DNA of 47,875 nucleotides, from the NCBI GenBank assembly GCA_036555325.1, contig DATBLQ010000007.1:1-47875 (forward strand). Direction: 5' to 3'. The notes below the pieces were generated by a model. It searched no databases and was not told the origin of the DNA. It saw only the letters and a list, made by a program, of their open reading frames with translations. Below, piece after piece: positions 26,476-34,978 of this stretch. Both the position numbers and the translations under genes were made by a program. This DNA is from DATBLQ01 sp036555325. Its GTDB lineage: Bacteria; Pseudomonadota; Alphaproteobacteria; Rhizobiales; Aestuariivirgaceae. Position 1 is the stretch's first letter, and each line of letters starts with the position of its first letter.

Positions 26476-27474
26476 ATGCTGCGCTATGTTCTGTGGCGGT
26501 TGGCGGTGATGATCCCAACGCTACTGATCATATCGGGGCTGATCTTCACAATCATAGAATTGCCGCCAGGCGACTACTTTGAGAGCTATGTCGCCGAGTT
26601 GAAGGCGCAAGGGGAAGGAGTCAATGAGAAGCAGCTAGAGGCCCTGCGTCTGGAATATGGCTTCGATCAGCCCCTCCTCGTCAGGTATTTCTACTGGCTC
26701 ACGGGCATGCTGCAGGGCGATTTCGGCTACTCCTTCGAATATCAGCTGCCGGTCAGCGAGGTTGTGGGGGACCGGTTGTGGCTGACGATCCTCGTATCGT
26801 TCGTGACCATCATATTCACCTGGATCATTGCTTTTCCGATCGGCATCTATTCGGCAATGCACCAATACAGCTGGAGCGACTACGGCCTGACGTTCCTTGG
26901 ACTTATCGGGCTTGCCATTCCGAACTTCATGCTGGCTCTCATCCTCATGTATTTCGCCAACATCTGGTTTGGCACAACCATCGGCCATCTGATGGACCAA
27001 AAATACCTCGGAGAGCCGATGAGCTGGGAGAAAGCCAAATCGATCGCCGAGCATCTTTGGATTCCGGTGATCATCGTCGGCACGGCCGGCACCGCGGGAA
27101 TGATACGCCGCCTACGCGCAAACCTGCTTGACGAGCTGCAGAAGCAATATGTGACAACCGCCCGCGCGAAGGGTCTTCACCCCACGCGGGCATTGATAAA
27201 ATACCCCCTGCGCATGGCGCTCAACTTTTTCATCTCCGACGTCGGCTCGATTCTTCCGGCTATCATTTCGGGGGCGGAAATCACAGCTATCGTGTTGTCG
27301 CTCGAGACCACCGGACCCATGCTGATCAAGGCGCTGCAAAGTCAGGACATGTATCTGGCCGGCTCGTTCCTGATGTTTCTCGCATTCTTAACCGTTATTG
27401 GGGTGCTGATCTCCGACCTGGCTCTCGTGGTGCTCGACCCGCGTATCAGGTTGCAGGGGGGAAGCACGAAATGA
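26476..27474 (+). CDS. ABC importer permease (DppB type)
   Basis: First inner-membrane permease of the importer. The N-terminal membrane segment begins MLRYVLWRLAVMIPTLLIIS, and LRLEYGFDQPLLVRYFYWL is typical of the DppB class. Further helices follow, with the ATPase-contact loop around TTARAKGLHPTRALIKYPLR. The frame is open from 26221, but the ATG at 26476, 4 bases after the binding-protein stop, gives the natural 332-residue protein. Its stop overlaps the ATG of the second permease. Confidence 0.92.
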   Translation: MLRYVLWRLAVMIPTLLIISGLIFTIIELPPGDYFESYVAELKAQGEGVNEKQLEALRLEYGFDQPLLVRYFYWLTGMLQGDFGYSFEYQLPVSEVVGDRLWLTILVSFVTIIFTWIIAFPIGIYSAMHQYSWSDYGLTFLGLIGLAIPNFMLALILMYFANIWFGTTIGHLMDQKYLGEPMSWEKAKSIAEHLWIPVIIVGTAGTAGMIRRLRANLLDELQKQYVTTARAKGLHPTRALIKYPLRMALNFFISDVGSILPAIISGAEITAIVLSLETTGPMLIKALQSQDMYLAGSFLMFLAFLTVIGVLISDLALVVLDPRIRLQGGSTK

Positions 27475-28661
27475 AGACTCCGTCCGTAGCATCGCCGCTG
27501 CCGCCACCCGGGCAGCCTCTCCGTCACTACGTATCGACGTCGCCATTCGATCCAACCTCCATCGAGGCAATGACAGAGGAGCACGCGCGAATCTATCTTG
27601 CCTCGCAATGGCGATTGATGTGGTGGAAATTCAAGCGGCACAAGATTGCGCTCGCCTCCGGTGTATTTCTCACAATCCTTTACGCAACCATTCTAATTTC
27701 CGAGTTCCTGGCTCCTTACAATCTTCATACGCGCAACGTCGACTTCATCCACTCCCCGCCTCAGGCGATCCATTTGTTTCACGAAGGAAAGTTCATCGGG
27801 CCTTTCGTCTACGGCCGCGATATGAAACTCGATATGGAGACGTTGAAACGCGAGTACACGGATAATACGAGCAAGATCTATCCGCTCCGCTTCCTGTGCA
27901 GAGGCGATTCTTACGAATTCTGGGGATTGTGGAAGGGGAATCTGCATCTCGCGTGCCCGGCGGAGGGCGGTCAGATGTTCCTGCTCGGCACCGACCGGCT
28001 CGGCAGAGATCTCCTATCGCGCATCATCTATGGCGCACGCGTATCGTTGACTATCGGATTGTTCGGCGTGGCGGTGAGCTTCGTGCTTGGCATCATCATC
28101 GGAGGTATCGCCGGATACCATGGCGGCAAAATCGACCTAGTGATCCAGCGAATTATTGAGGTTCTGCAATCGCTACCGACCATACCGCTGTGGATGGCAC
28201 TGGCCGCCATCATGCCCATAACTTGGAGCCCACTGCTGATCTATTTCGGCATTACAATCATTTTCGGGCTGCTCGATTGGACAGGACTGGCGCGGGCGGT
28301 GAGATCGAAGCTCCTAGCGCTGCGCGAGGAAGATTATGTTCTGGCTGCGCAGCTGATGGGCGCGCGACCGAAGCGCATCATCGGCCGCCACCTCGTTCCG
28401 GGTTTCGTCTCGCATCTCATTGCATCCGCCACCATCTCCATTCCCGGCATGATCCTCGGCGAAACGGCGTTGAGCTTCCTGGGACTGGGCCTGAGACCTC
28501 CAATCACAAGCTGGGGGATCCTGCTGACGGAAGCGCGCAACGTGAGCGTGGTCGCTCTCTATCCGTGGCTGTTGTTCACAATGGTGCCCGTCATATTGGT
28601 GATCCTGGCATTCAACTTCCTGGGCGACGGCCTGCGCGATGCGGCCGATCCCTATAAGTAG
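27471..28661 (+). CDS. ABC importer permease (DppC type)
   Basis: Second permease. After a 40-residue cytosolic lead and one membrane helix (ALASGVFLTILYATILISEFL) there is a ~100-residue extracytoplasmic insertion with HLFHEGKFIGPFVYGRD and FLCRGDSYEFWGL. The standard DppC core follows, with LLGTDRLGRDLLSRIIYGAR, the contact loop VLAAQLMGARPKRIIGRHL and LSFLGLGLRPPITSWG. The 396-residue length reflects the insertion, which is seen in relatives paired with large binding proteins. It starts in an ATGA overlap with the first permease. Confidence 0.92.
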   Translation: MKTPSVASPLPPPGQPLRHYVSTSPFDPTSIEAMTEEHARIYLASQWRLMWWKFKRHKIALASGVFLTILYATILISEFLAPYNLHTRNVDFIHSPPQAIHLFHEGKFIGPFVYGRDMKLDMETLKREYTDNTSKIYPLRFLCRGDSYEFWGLWKGNLHLACPAEGGQMFLLGTDRLGRDLLSRIIYGARVSLTIGLFGVAVSFVLGIIIGGIAGYHGGKIDLVIQRIIEVLQSLPTIPLWMALAAIMPITWSPLLIYFGITIIFGLLDWTGLARAVRSKLLALREEDYVLAAQLMGARPKRIIGRHLVPGFVSHLIASATISIPGMILGETALSFLGLGLRPPITSWGILLTEARNVSVVALYPWLLFTMVPVILVILAFNFLGDGLRDAADPYK

Positions 28662-28712
28662 GCAGCAGCACTGGCCGCCATCAGCTTTGCTCGAATCCCA
28701 CCCAATGACCGG

Positions 28713-29825
28713 ATGAAAATCGCCTTCTATGCACCGCTCAAGCCTCCCGATCATCCGGTTCCGTCGGGGGACCGTCAAATGGGAAGGCATTTAATGCAGG
28801 CGCTGACGCACGGCGGCCATGAAGTTCGGCTTGAGTCGCGCGTGCGCACATACCTTAGGGAGCCATCACCGCAAACTCTTGCAGAGATACGGGCACGATG
28901 CTCCGAGGAGGTGGCAGCCCTGGCTCGGCGATGGACCGTGGAAGGTCCTGCCGATCTGTGGTTTTCGTATCATCCCTACTACAAGGCACCCGACCTCATT
29001 GGCCCGGAGATCGCAACCCAATTCGGCATACCCTATGTCACGTGCGAGGCTTCGTATTCGGCAAAACGCGATCGCGACGATTGGAAGGTTGCTCAGCAGT
29101 TGTTGAAAGATGGGCTGCGCGGAGCGCGCCTTAATCTGTGCTTTACCGACCGCGACCGAAAGGGCCTGGGGGCGGTGGTGGATAAGACAACCCTCTTCGA
29201 CATCAAGCCATTCACCGACGTATCGAACCTGCAACGCACAAAATCCAGGACGCAAACGGCCGCTGGCGCCCTGATAACCGTGGCCATGATGCGGGACGGC
29301 GACAAGTTCGACAGTTACAGGATGCTTGCCGCATCATTGGGACGGATCGTCGATCTGCCATGGCATCTCACGATCGTTGGAACAGGTCCCAAGGAAAACG
29401 AGGTGAGAGGGCTTTTTGCGCCACTGCCGCGCTCCAGACTCACCTGGACGGGAGAAGTGGCGGTAGAAGAGATTTCCACACATCTATCAAAAGCGGCAAT
29501 TTTCGTCTGGCCCGGCTGTGGTGAAGCCTACGGCCTGGCTTATCTGGAGGCCCAGGCGGCGGGTTTGCCGGTCGTTGCACAAAATACCGCCGGTGTTCCA
29601 TCCGTTGTCGTCGATGGAGAGACAGGACTTCTGGTGCCAGAGGGAGATGTCGAAGCTTTCGGGCGAGCTATGCGGGATCTGATCGTCAATCCATCAAAGG
29701 CCGATCACTTCGGAAGACGCGCACAGCAATTCGTATTCAATGAACGATCGGTCGAGCACGCCGCCAGCCGCCTCAATGTTCTGCTATCGACTTTGTTGGA
29801 CGAAGCTACCCCAGTATCGAGATGA
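28713..29825 (+). CDS. Glycosyltransferase, GT4-type
   Basis: GT-B glycosyltransferase. The N-terminus MKIAFYAPLKPPDHPVPSGD is typical of sugar-nucleotide-using surface glycan enzymes, followed by LTIVGTGPKENEV. The donor-binding region is FVWPGCGEAYGLAYLEAQAAGLPVV (as the usual E-x7-E), ending in TGLLVPEGDVEAF. It is 370 residues and follows the importer operon by 51 bases. Its stop overlaps the ATG of the deacetylase gene (ATGA), so the two are coupled. The acceptor and sugar are unknown. Confidence 0.85.
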   Translation: MKIAFYAPLKPPDHPVPSGDRQMGRHLMQALTHGGHEVRLESRVRTYLREPSPQTLAEIRARCSEEVAALARRWTVEGPADLWFSYHPYYKAPDLIGPEIATQFGIPYVTCEASYSAKRDRDDWKVAQQLLKDGLRGARLNLCFTDRDRKGLGAVVDKTTLFDIKPFTDVSNLQRTKSRTQTAAGALITVAMMRDGDKFDSYRMLAASLGRIVDLPWHLTIVGTGPKENEVRGLFAPLPRSRLTWTGEVAVEEISTHLSKAAIFVWPGCGEAYGLAYLEAQAAGLPVVAQNTAGVPSVVVDGETGLLVPEGDVEAFGRAMRDLIVNPSKADHFGRRAQQFVFNERSVEHAASRLNVLLSTLLDEATPVSR

Positions 29826-30565
29826 CAGATGCGAAACTATGGCAGCCGGTCGGTGCAGCTCTAGAGCGCTGGAGCGCTGCCGGTCTACACGCCAAGTTTT
29901 GGCTGCGCGACGATGATGCCGTCGAGCCTTCATCGCGGCTTGACCGATTGATCGCCTTGACGGCCCGGTTCGAGGTGCCGGTCGCTCTCGCCGTCGTGCC
30001 TGAGCAAACCGGACATGGCCTGGCGGAGGAGCTAGAGGGCCGCTCTCATGTCTCAACCCTGGTTCACGGGTGGGCGCATCGCAACTATGCCGGCGAAGGA
30101 GAAAAAAAGCAGGAGTTCGGTCCGCATCGGCCGTTAGCGGAGATGACGCAGGACCTGGCGCGCGGCTTGCACAGGATGAAGCAACTCCACCCATCACGAC
30201 TCGTTCCGATATTCGTTCCGCCCTGGAACCGGATTGCACCGAATGTCGTTGCGAGTCTCGGTGGTATCGGATACGCGGCGCTTTCCAGATTTGGACCGGC
30301 AAGGCACGCGCAGGCCTCCATTGCCGAGATCAACACGCATGTTGATCTCATCGATTTTCGCGGCACACGCAGATGCCGGGATCATGCCCTGCTGGCTGCC
30401 GAGACTGCGCAAGCCCTATCGGATTCTTTCGAGCATGGCGGCTATCCGGTGGGGATTCTGTCGCACCATCTGGTAAACGACAACGCAGCGTTCGATTTTC
30501 TCGAAGCCCTATTCGCAGCATCCCGGCAACATCGGTGGGTTTCGCCCCGGGAGTTAATTGAGTGA
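29822..30565 (+). CDS. Polysaccharide deacetylase family protein
   Basis: NodB-like carbohydrate esterase 4 fold, expected to remove N- or O-acetyl groups from a glycan. Visible are WLRDDDAVEPSSRL (Asp30-32), the metal-binding HGWAHRN (His82, His86), VPPWNRI and, near the end, GILSHHLVND. No signal peptide is evident, so it may act in the cytosol on a lipid-linked or nucleotide-linked precursor. It is 247 residues. It is coupled to the glycosyltransferase before it and converges on the cyclic-nucleotide-binding gene, overlapping its 3' end by 12 bases. Confidence 0.82.
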   Translation: MTDAKLWQPVGAALERWSAAGLHAKFWLRDDDAVEPSSRLDRLIALTARFEVPVALAVVPEQTGHGLAEELEGRSHVSTLVHGWAHRNYAGEGEKKQEFGPHRPLAEMTQDLARGLHRMKQLHPSRLVPIFVPPWNRIAPNVVASLGGIGYAALSRFGPARHAQASIAEINTHVDLIDFRGTRRCRDHALLAAETAQALSDSFEHGGYPVGILSHHLVNDNAAFDFLEALFAASRQHRWVSPRELIE

Positions 30566-31042
30566 CTGCGGTTTGTGCTTGTTCGATAGTTGCATCATGG
30601 CGCTGCGCGCTTCGGACAATTCGGTGGTCGTTTGACTTAAGCGGTTGGCCAGTACGCGGATGATCTCAACCGCCACCTCGGGGAATTCGGCCAGCAGTGC
30701 CAGGAAATGGTCCTTATCGATGCGGAGGACCTCGAGCGGAGCGCTGGCACGCACGGTAGCGGTGCGGTTGACGTCGCAGAGAATTGCAATCTCACCAATA
30801 ATCGAATTGGGCCCGACGCTGGCAACCTTGATTTCGCCGCTGTCGGACCCGACGAGCACGTCTGCCGTTCCCGACAAAACGACATAGGCGGCATCGCCCG
30901 GATCGCCTTGATGGAAAAGGATGTGTCCCTCGCGGAAACTCAATCGTTGCGATGTGAAGGCCAGCAGCTTCAGCTTGGCGGCGGCAACATTCCCGAACAA
31001 CGGCACCAGCCGAAGTCGCTCAACTTCGTCCTTTAACACCAT
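30554..31042 (-). CDS. Stand-alone cyclic-nucleotide-binding domain protein
   Basis: A CAP/CNB-type sensor without an output domain. The 162 residues show the beta-roll (LRLVPLFGNVAAAKL, FREGHILFHQGDPGDAAYVVLSG), then the phosphate-binding-cassette region IIGEIAILCDVNRTATVRA, with Glu and the Arg-Thr-Ala element that contact cyclic nucleotides. A C-helix follows, with no helix-turn-helix DNA-binding domain. It lies 18 bases after the unusual ABC protein gene, so it is probably its regulatory partner. Class III cyclase is encoded 7 kb away in the same island. Confidence 0.88.
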   Translation of the reverse strand: MVLKDEVERLRLVPLFGNVAAAKLKLLAFTSQRLSFREGHILFHQGDPGDAAYVVLSGTADVLVGSDSGEIKVASVGPNSIIGEIAILCDVNRTATVRASAPLEVLRIDKDHFLALLAEFPEVAVEIIRVLANRLSQTTTELSEARSAMMQLSNKHKPQSLN

Positions 31043-31060
31043 GGTTCGCTTCCTCCCAGC

Positions 31061-33778
31061 CTATCTCGATAGCATGGCGGCGAAAGTGCCACTTCCCGCT
31101 GCCAGGACATCGTACTTGCCGTCTTCAACCGGTTTCCCCCGCTCGAACACGACCACCCTATCGAACAGACGCGACATCTGAGGAGTGCTCAACACCCACA
31201 CGACCGCCGGCTTGCGGTTTTGCGCCTCGGCGAGCTCCAGAACCGCACGCACTATTTTTTCCTGAGTGCGCACGTCGACCGTCGAAAGCGGCTTGTTAAA
31301 GATGACGTAGTCCGCATGCTTGAGAAGGGCGCGCGCTACGTTCAGTTTTTGGCGCTGGGTTATCGTCAGCCTTCTGCCGCCGGCGCCGACATTGAAATCC
31401 AAGCCGGCGTCAATTACGTCCGCGGACAAGCCGAGTTCTTGAAGGACATCGCGAACGATCGTCCGAATCTTCTCTGCTGCATCGGCCTGGCGGTGCGCAA
31501 TTCGGCCGAACAGCGCATTGTCGAGGAGGCTTGCCGCAGAGTTGTATTTCTGCGGATCGTAGGATTCAATCGAACCTTTAAGGCTCTCCGGCAGTCCAGC
31601 GTGGAAAATCTTGCGAGCTTCGACGATTTTCTTCATCAGGGCGCTGTCAAGCAAGCCCAACCGGTAGCGCGGCTCGGAATAGGAAAAACTGAGGCCAATG
31701 ATTTTGGCCGCATCGGCGGCCGCGACCTGATTGTAGGACCTGCCCTTGAGTTTCTGCAGCAGACCCCGGTAGTCGGGAATCTCGTCGGGGGTCATAAGCA
31801 TCCACTGCTGGAAGAACGGATGCTCCGCTGGCAACTCGCCTAGCAACTCCACAACGTTTTGAGCAATCTCCAGTCCCATCCGGTAGAGCGGCTCATCGAG
31901 TCCGCTGTTTTTCAGCACCGATTGGACATAGGCATTTGTCCGCAGGTTCTCTTCCGACAGATCCGAGCCGATCGGGGCTCCGAATACGAGATTTTCGCCG
32001 ACGGAGGCTTCCGAGTTGTAGGACTTTGGTTCGAAGGGCACCACGACCTCGTTGAGGCCCTCGGCCGTGAGCCGCGTCCTAAGCCCTGCCCTGACCTTGG
32101 CGATCTGCGAGCCGAGCTTCGGATGGCGTTCGGGACTCATTGAAGACCGCAGGCCCAGCTCGAATACGTCCTGGGAAAGGGCGACCGTATCGAGCATGCG
32201 GGTCATCACGGCAAGCAGTTCACCGGCGTCCTTTACTCCGAGCGCTTCATAGTCAATCCAGTCGCTGTGCACATCGAATGTCGGATTGTCGACGGTGTTC
32301 GCTTCCTTGATTTCCCACTGCCGAGCCTTCGCCGCGTCGCCCTCATAGATCTTCTCCCGCAGCGGGGCGTGCTTAAGCCCGTAAAGCAGATTGTCGCGCA
32401 TGGTGCCCTGAAACATATACGCATCCGACGCAGCATAGGCCAATCTGCGGCCGGTGACGGCTTCGGGCAGGCCCTGGATATCTTCCTTGCCGATGGTGAT
32501 CTGGCCGCTCTCGGGCCGGATCAACCGGACGAAGGCTTCCGCCAATGCCTCTCCGCCGGAGCCGGCTGCGTCGATAACGGCAATGGTTTCCCCCGGCTGT
32601 ATCGCGAAAGCCGCCTGATCGAGAACCCGCGTACCGCTGTCATCGGTGTGGGTTACGTTTTGCGCGGAAATTGGCTGGGTGATCGGCTGCACCTGCTGTC
32701 CGTTGAGCTTCTGGATATTGGGATCAAGAATACCGTCGACAGTAAATTGCTCCGTGACCTGAGCGTATTTGACTTCGACATTCTGCCGTTCCTGATCCCA
32801 GTCGATGAGTTCTTTCAGCGGTGTAGGAAGATCCTTGTAGGCTGCGATGACCGCCACGAGCTGGCCGACATCGAGCCTTCCCTGGAGAGCGAGATATCCA
32901 CCCAGCGAATAGAAAAGGAACGGGGTTACCTGGGCGAGAAAGTTATTTATGAACTTGACCAGGAACTTCCACTGATAAAGATCATAACGAATTTTGAAAA
33001 TGCGCCCCAACCGGTGGGAAATGTCGGCGCGTTCGTAGTTCGATGTGTCATTGGTGCGCACCACGTTTATGCCATCGAATACCTCTCCCACCCTTCCCGC
33101 CAACTCACGCGCGGTCAATTGCCTTTGCCGGCCGAGGCGGATCAATCGCTTGCGCATCTTGGGAATGAAAATTCCCTGCACGAGGACGATACCGGCGGCA
33201 ATTATTCCAAGCCAGAAGTTCTGCACGAGGATGAAGATCATCGCCGTAGCCGCCTGACCGCCGAGCATCGAAGGAAGTACGAATGCATCGCCGATGAAGC
33301 CGCCAAGCGGCTCGACTTCATCTTTAACCATGGTTGCCGCTTCGGATGCCTTCATGCGCTTGAACGCTGAGGGAGGGAAACGGACCATTCTGTCAAACAG
33401 ATCGAACCGTATCCGACGCAACATGCGCTCGCCCAGCCGGCCCTTGTAGGTGTTGATGTAGAGCTTGAACAAGCCATTGATGACGACGAGCAGCAGAAAA
33501 ACGAAGCTCAGCGCCATCAACGTCCAAAAGCGATCGAGCGGGAAACCCTCGAAAATATCGACATGACCAATCAACGGCAGGTCAAAATCGATCGGCAGGA
33601 AGTTCTGCGTAGCGCCCGGCCTTTCGAATCCTTCACCCTGAATCGGCCCGTTGACGATGCGGATCGGCAGGTTGAGCGAGAGGAAATAAGGGATCATCGA
33701 GACCGCAACGATAATCACGATCCACAGCTGCTGGCTGCGCGTATATTTCCAAATGTATCTAAGGAGGCTTTTTTCCAT
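31061..33778 (-). CDS. ABC-exporter-like protein with degenerate, repeated NBD
   Basis: A 905-residue protein (ATG 33778). The N-terminal ~330 residues form a type I exporter membrane domain with about six helices and the typical LGERMLRRIRFDLFDRM loop. The rest is an ATP-binding domain that has lost every catalytic motif. Walker A is VIDAAGSGGEAL (401-412) with no lysine. The signature is GAGGRRLT. Walker B is YVIFNKPLSTVD (about 824-835), without the Asp-Glu pair. The switch His is replaced in VLSTPQM. Between Walker A and the signature is a ~300-residue expansion holding two extra copies of a post-Q-loop element: FQGTMRDNLLYG (456-467), then ASVGENLVFG and ASLLDNALFG. The frame is intact and co-directional with glycosyltransferases and a cyclic-nucleotide-binding gene. 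It probably does not hydrolyse ATP itself. Confidence 0.88.
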   Translation of the reverse strand: MEKSLLRYIWKYTRSQQLWIVIIVAVSMIPYFLSLNLPIRIVNGPIQGEGFERPGATQNFLPIDFDLPLIGHVDIFEGFPLDRFWTLMALSFVFLLLVVINGLFKLYINTYKGRLGERMLRRIRFDLFDRMVRFPPSAFKRMKASEAATMVKDEVEPLGGFIGDAFVLPSMLGGQAATAMIFILVQNFWLGIIAAGIVLVQGIFIPKMRKRLIRLGRQRQLTARELAGRVGEVFDGINVVRTNDTSNYERADISHRLGRIFKIRYDLYQWKFLVKFINNFLAQVTPFLFYSLGGYLALQGRLDVGQLVAVIAAYKDLPTPLKELIDWDQERQNVEVKYAQVTEQFTVDGILDPNIQKLNGQQVQPITQPISAQNVTHTDDSGTRVLDQAAFAIQPGETIAVIDAAGSGGEALAEAFVRLIRPESGQITIGKEDIQGLPEAVTGRRLAYAASDAYMFQGTMRDNLLYGLKHAPLREKIYEGDAAKARQWEIKEANTVDNPTFDVHSDWIDYEALGVKDAGELLAVMTRMLDTVALSQDVFELGLRSSMSPERHPKLGSQIAKVRAGLRTRLTAEGLNEVVVPFEPKSYNSEASVGENLVFGAPIGSDLSEENLRTNAYVQSVLKNSGLDEPLYRMGLEIAQNVVELLGELPAEHPFFQQWMLMTPDEIPDYRGLLQKLKGRSYNQVAAADAAKIIGLSFSYSEPRYRLGLLDSALMKKIVEARKIFHAGLPESLKGSIESYDPQKYNSAASLLDNALFGRIAHRQADAAEKIRTIVRDVLQELGLSADVIDAGLDFNVGAGGRRLTITQRQKLNVARALLKHADYVIFNKPLSTVDVRTQEKIVRAVLELAEAQNRKPAVVWVLSTPQMSRLFDRVVVFERGKPVEDGKYDVLAAGSGTFAAMLSR

Positions 33779-33841
33779 GTAGGGAATCAAACCCTAATGC
33801 GGAGCGCTGTCTTGAGTCTTCGGGGCAAGGCCATGGTGATA

Positions 33842-34978
33842 CTAGTCTTTTGTGAGATACCGCCGCAAGATTTCCCTTGTTCCTTCCGCTCCGCGCAGAT
33901 TCAAGCCATGGGGCTTGGGCGGGGCGCGGATCAAACAGGCTGCAATCGCTCTCAGCAAGGCCTCGGTGGCAAGGTTTTTTTCCAACAGGACCGTAGCTTG
34001 ATCCATAGCCGCAAGTTTATCGGCACGGATCGTTTGCTCGCTCTCGCCGCCTTCGGCAAACGGCACCAGCAACGCTCGGCAGTTTGCCTGCAATATGTCG
34101 CAAACGGTGTTGTATCCAGCTTGCGAGACGGAAAGACGAGCAGCGCCGAGGAGCTCGGCGAAATCGTTGCGGAAGGCGAACAGGTGAAGATTGGGCGGGA
34201 TCTTGGCCGAGAGAGCCTGTAGATCTGCTGTCGGCAAATGAGGCCCCGTTATCAGGCACCAGTGCAGTTGGCGTTCCGATCGACTCGCCGCGTCGATTGC
34301 TGTTTTGACCAGTTGAAGACCGGCACCGCCGCCACCGGCAGATACGACGATATCAAATTTTTCCCCGGCTGATTTGGGTGTGGGCCCGGCGACCAGACCG
34401 GTATAGGCGATGCGGTCCGCAACCGAATGAGCAGCAGGGAATGTCTCATCGAATTTGGCAAAGGACGGATCTCCGTGGACCATCACGAGATCGAAATAAT
34501 CTTGGACGATCGAGGCAGTTTCCTCGAGCCGGCCCGGTTTACGCACATCCTGCAGAATGTCGCGCACTGAGCAGAGTATCAATGGTCGCGGCCGCATTTC
34601 GCGAGCAGCAGCGAGCAGCGGCAAGAGCTCGAACCGCATCTGCCGGCGTCCGAAGGGAAACGCCTCGATAACGATGGCATCGGGGGCATTCCTGCGGAGG
34701 GCAGCGAGCAGCTGCTCGCACCGCATGCTCTTCAGGCTTTCCGTGACGGGCTTGCCGTTCATGTCTTCCAGACCGGCGAAACCAGGCGCAGCCTTAAGCG
34801 GCGGCAAGGCGACGAGATCAATGGGAGGGCCGGGAAAACCCGCAACGGGAGTTCCACCCGAAATCATGGTCACCCGGAAGTCGTCTTCTGCCAGTGCACG
34901 GGCAATTCGACTGGCGCGGACAAGGTGCCCGATCCCCAGAAGGTGCTGGACGTAGAAGAATACCTTCGCGGTCTTCAT
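33842..34978 (-). CDS. COG4671-type glycosyltransferase, copy 2
   Basis: MurG-like GT-B enzyme of the poorly studied COG4671 group. The N-terminus VFFYVQHLLGIGHLVRASRIARAL has the GxGHxxRA nucleotide-sugar loop, and the C-terminal domain begins DIVVSAGGGGAGLQLVK. It ends with LSVSQAGYNTVCDILQANCRALLVPF, the donor-site region. It is 378 residues. Its ATG overlaps the stop of the GT4 gene upstream by 4 bases. A paralogue lies two genes upstream. The sugar is unknown. Confidence 0.85.
   Translation of the reverse strand: MKTAKVFFYVQHLLGIGHLVRASRIARALAEDDFRVTMISGGTPVAGFPGPPIDLVALPPLKAAPGFAGLEDMNGKPVTESLKSMRCEQLLAALRRNAPDAIVIEAFPFGRRQMRFELLPLLAAAREMRPRPLILCSVRDILQDVRKPGRLEETASIVQDYFDLVMVHGDPSFAKFDETFPAAHSVADRIAYTGLVAGPTPKSAGEKFDIVVSAGGGGAGLQLVKTAIDAASRSERQLHWCLITGPHLPTADLQALSAKIPPNLHLFAFRNDFAELLGAARLSVSQAGYNTVCDILQANCRALLVPFAEGGESEQTIRADKLAAMDQATVLLEKNLATEALLRAIAACLIRAPPKPHGLNLRGAEGTREILRRYLTKD

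Noticed and set aside
31061..33778. Calling the degenerate ABC gene a pseudogene
   Set aside because: The frame is intact for 905 codons and sits in a tight run with functional-looking genes; decay would be expected to bring stops.
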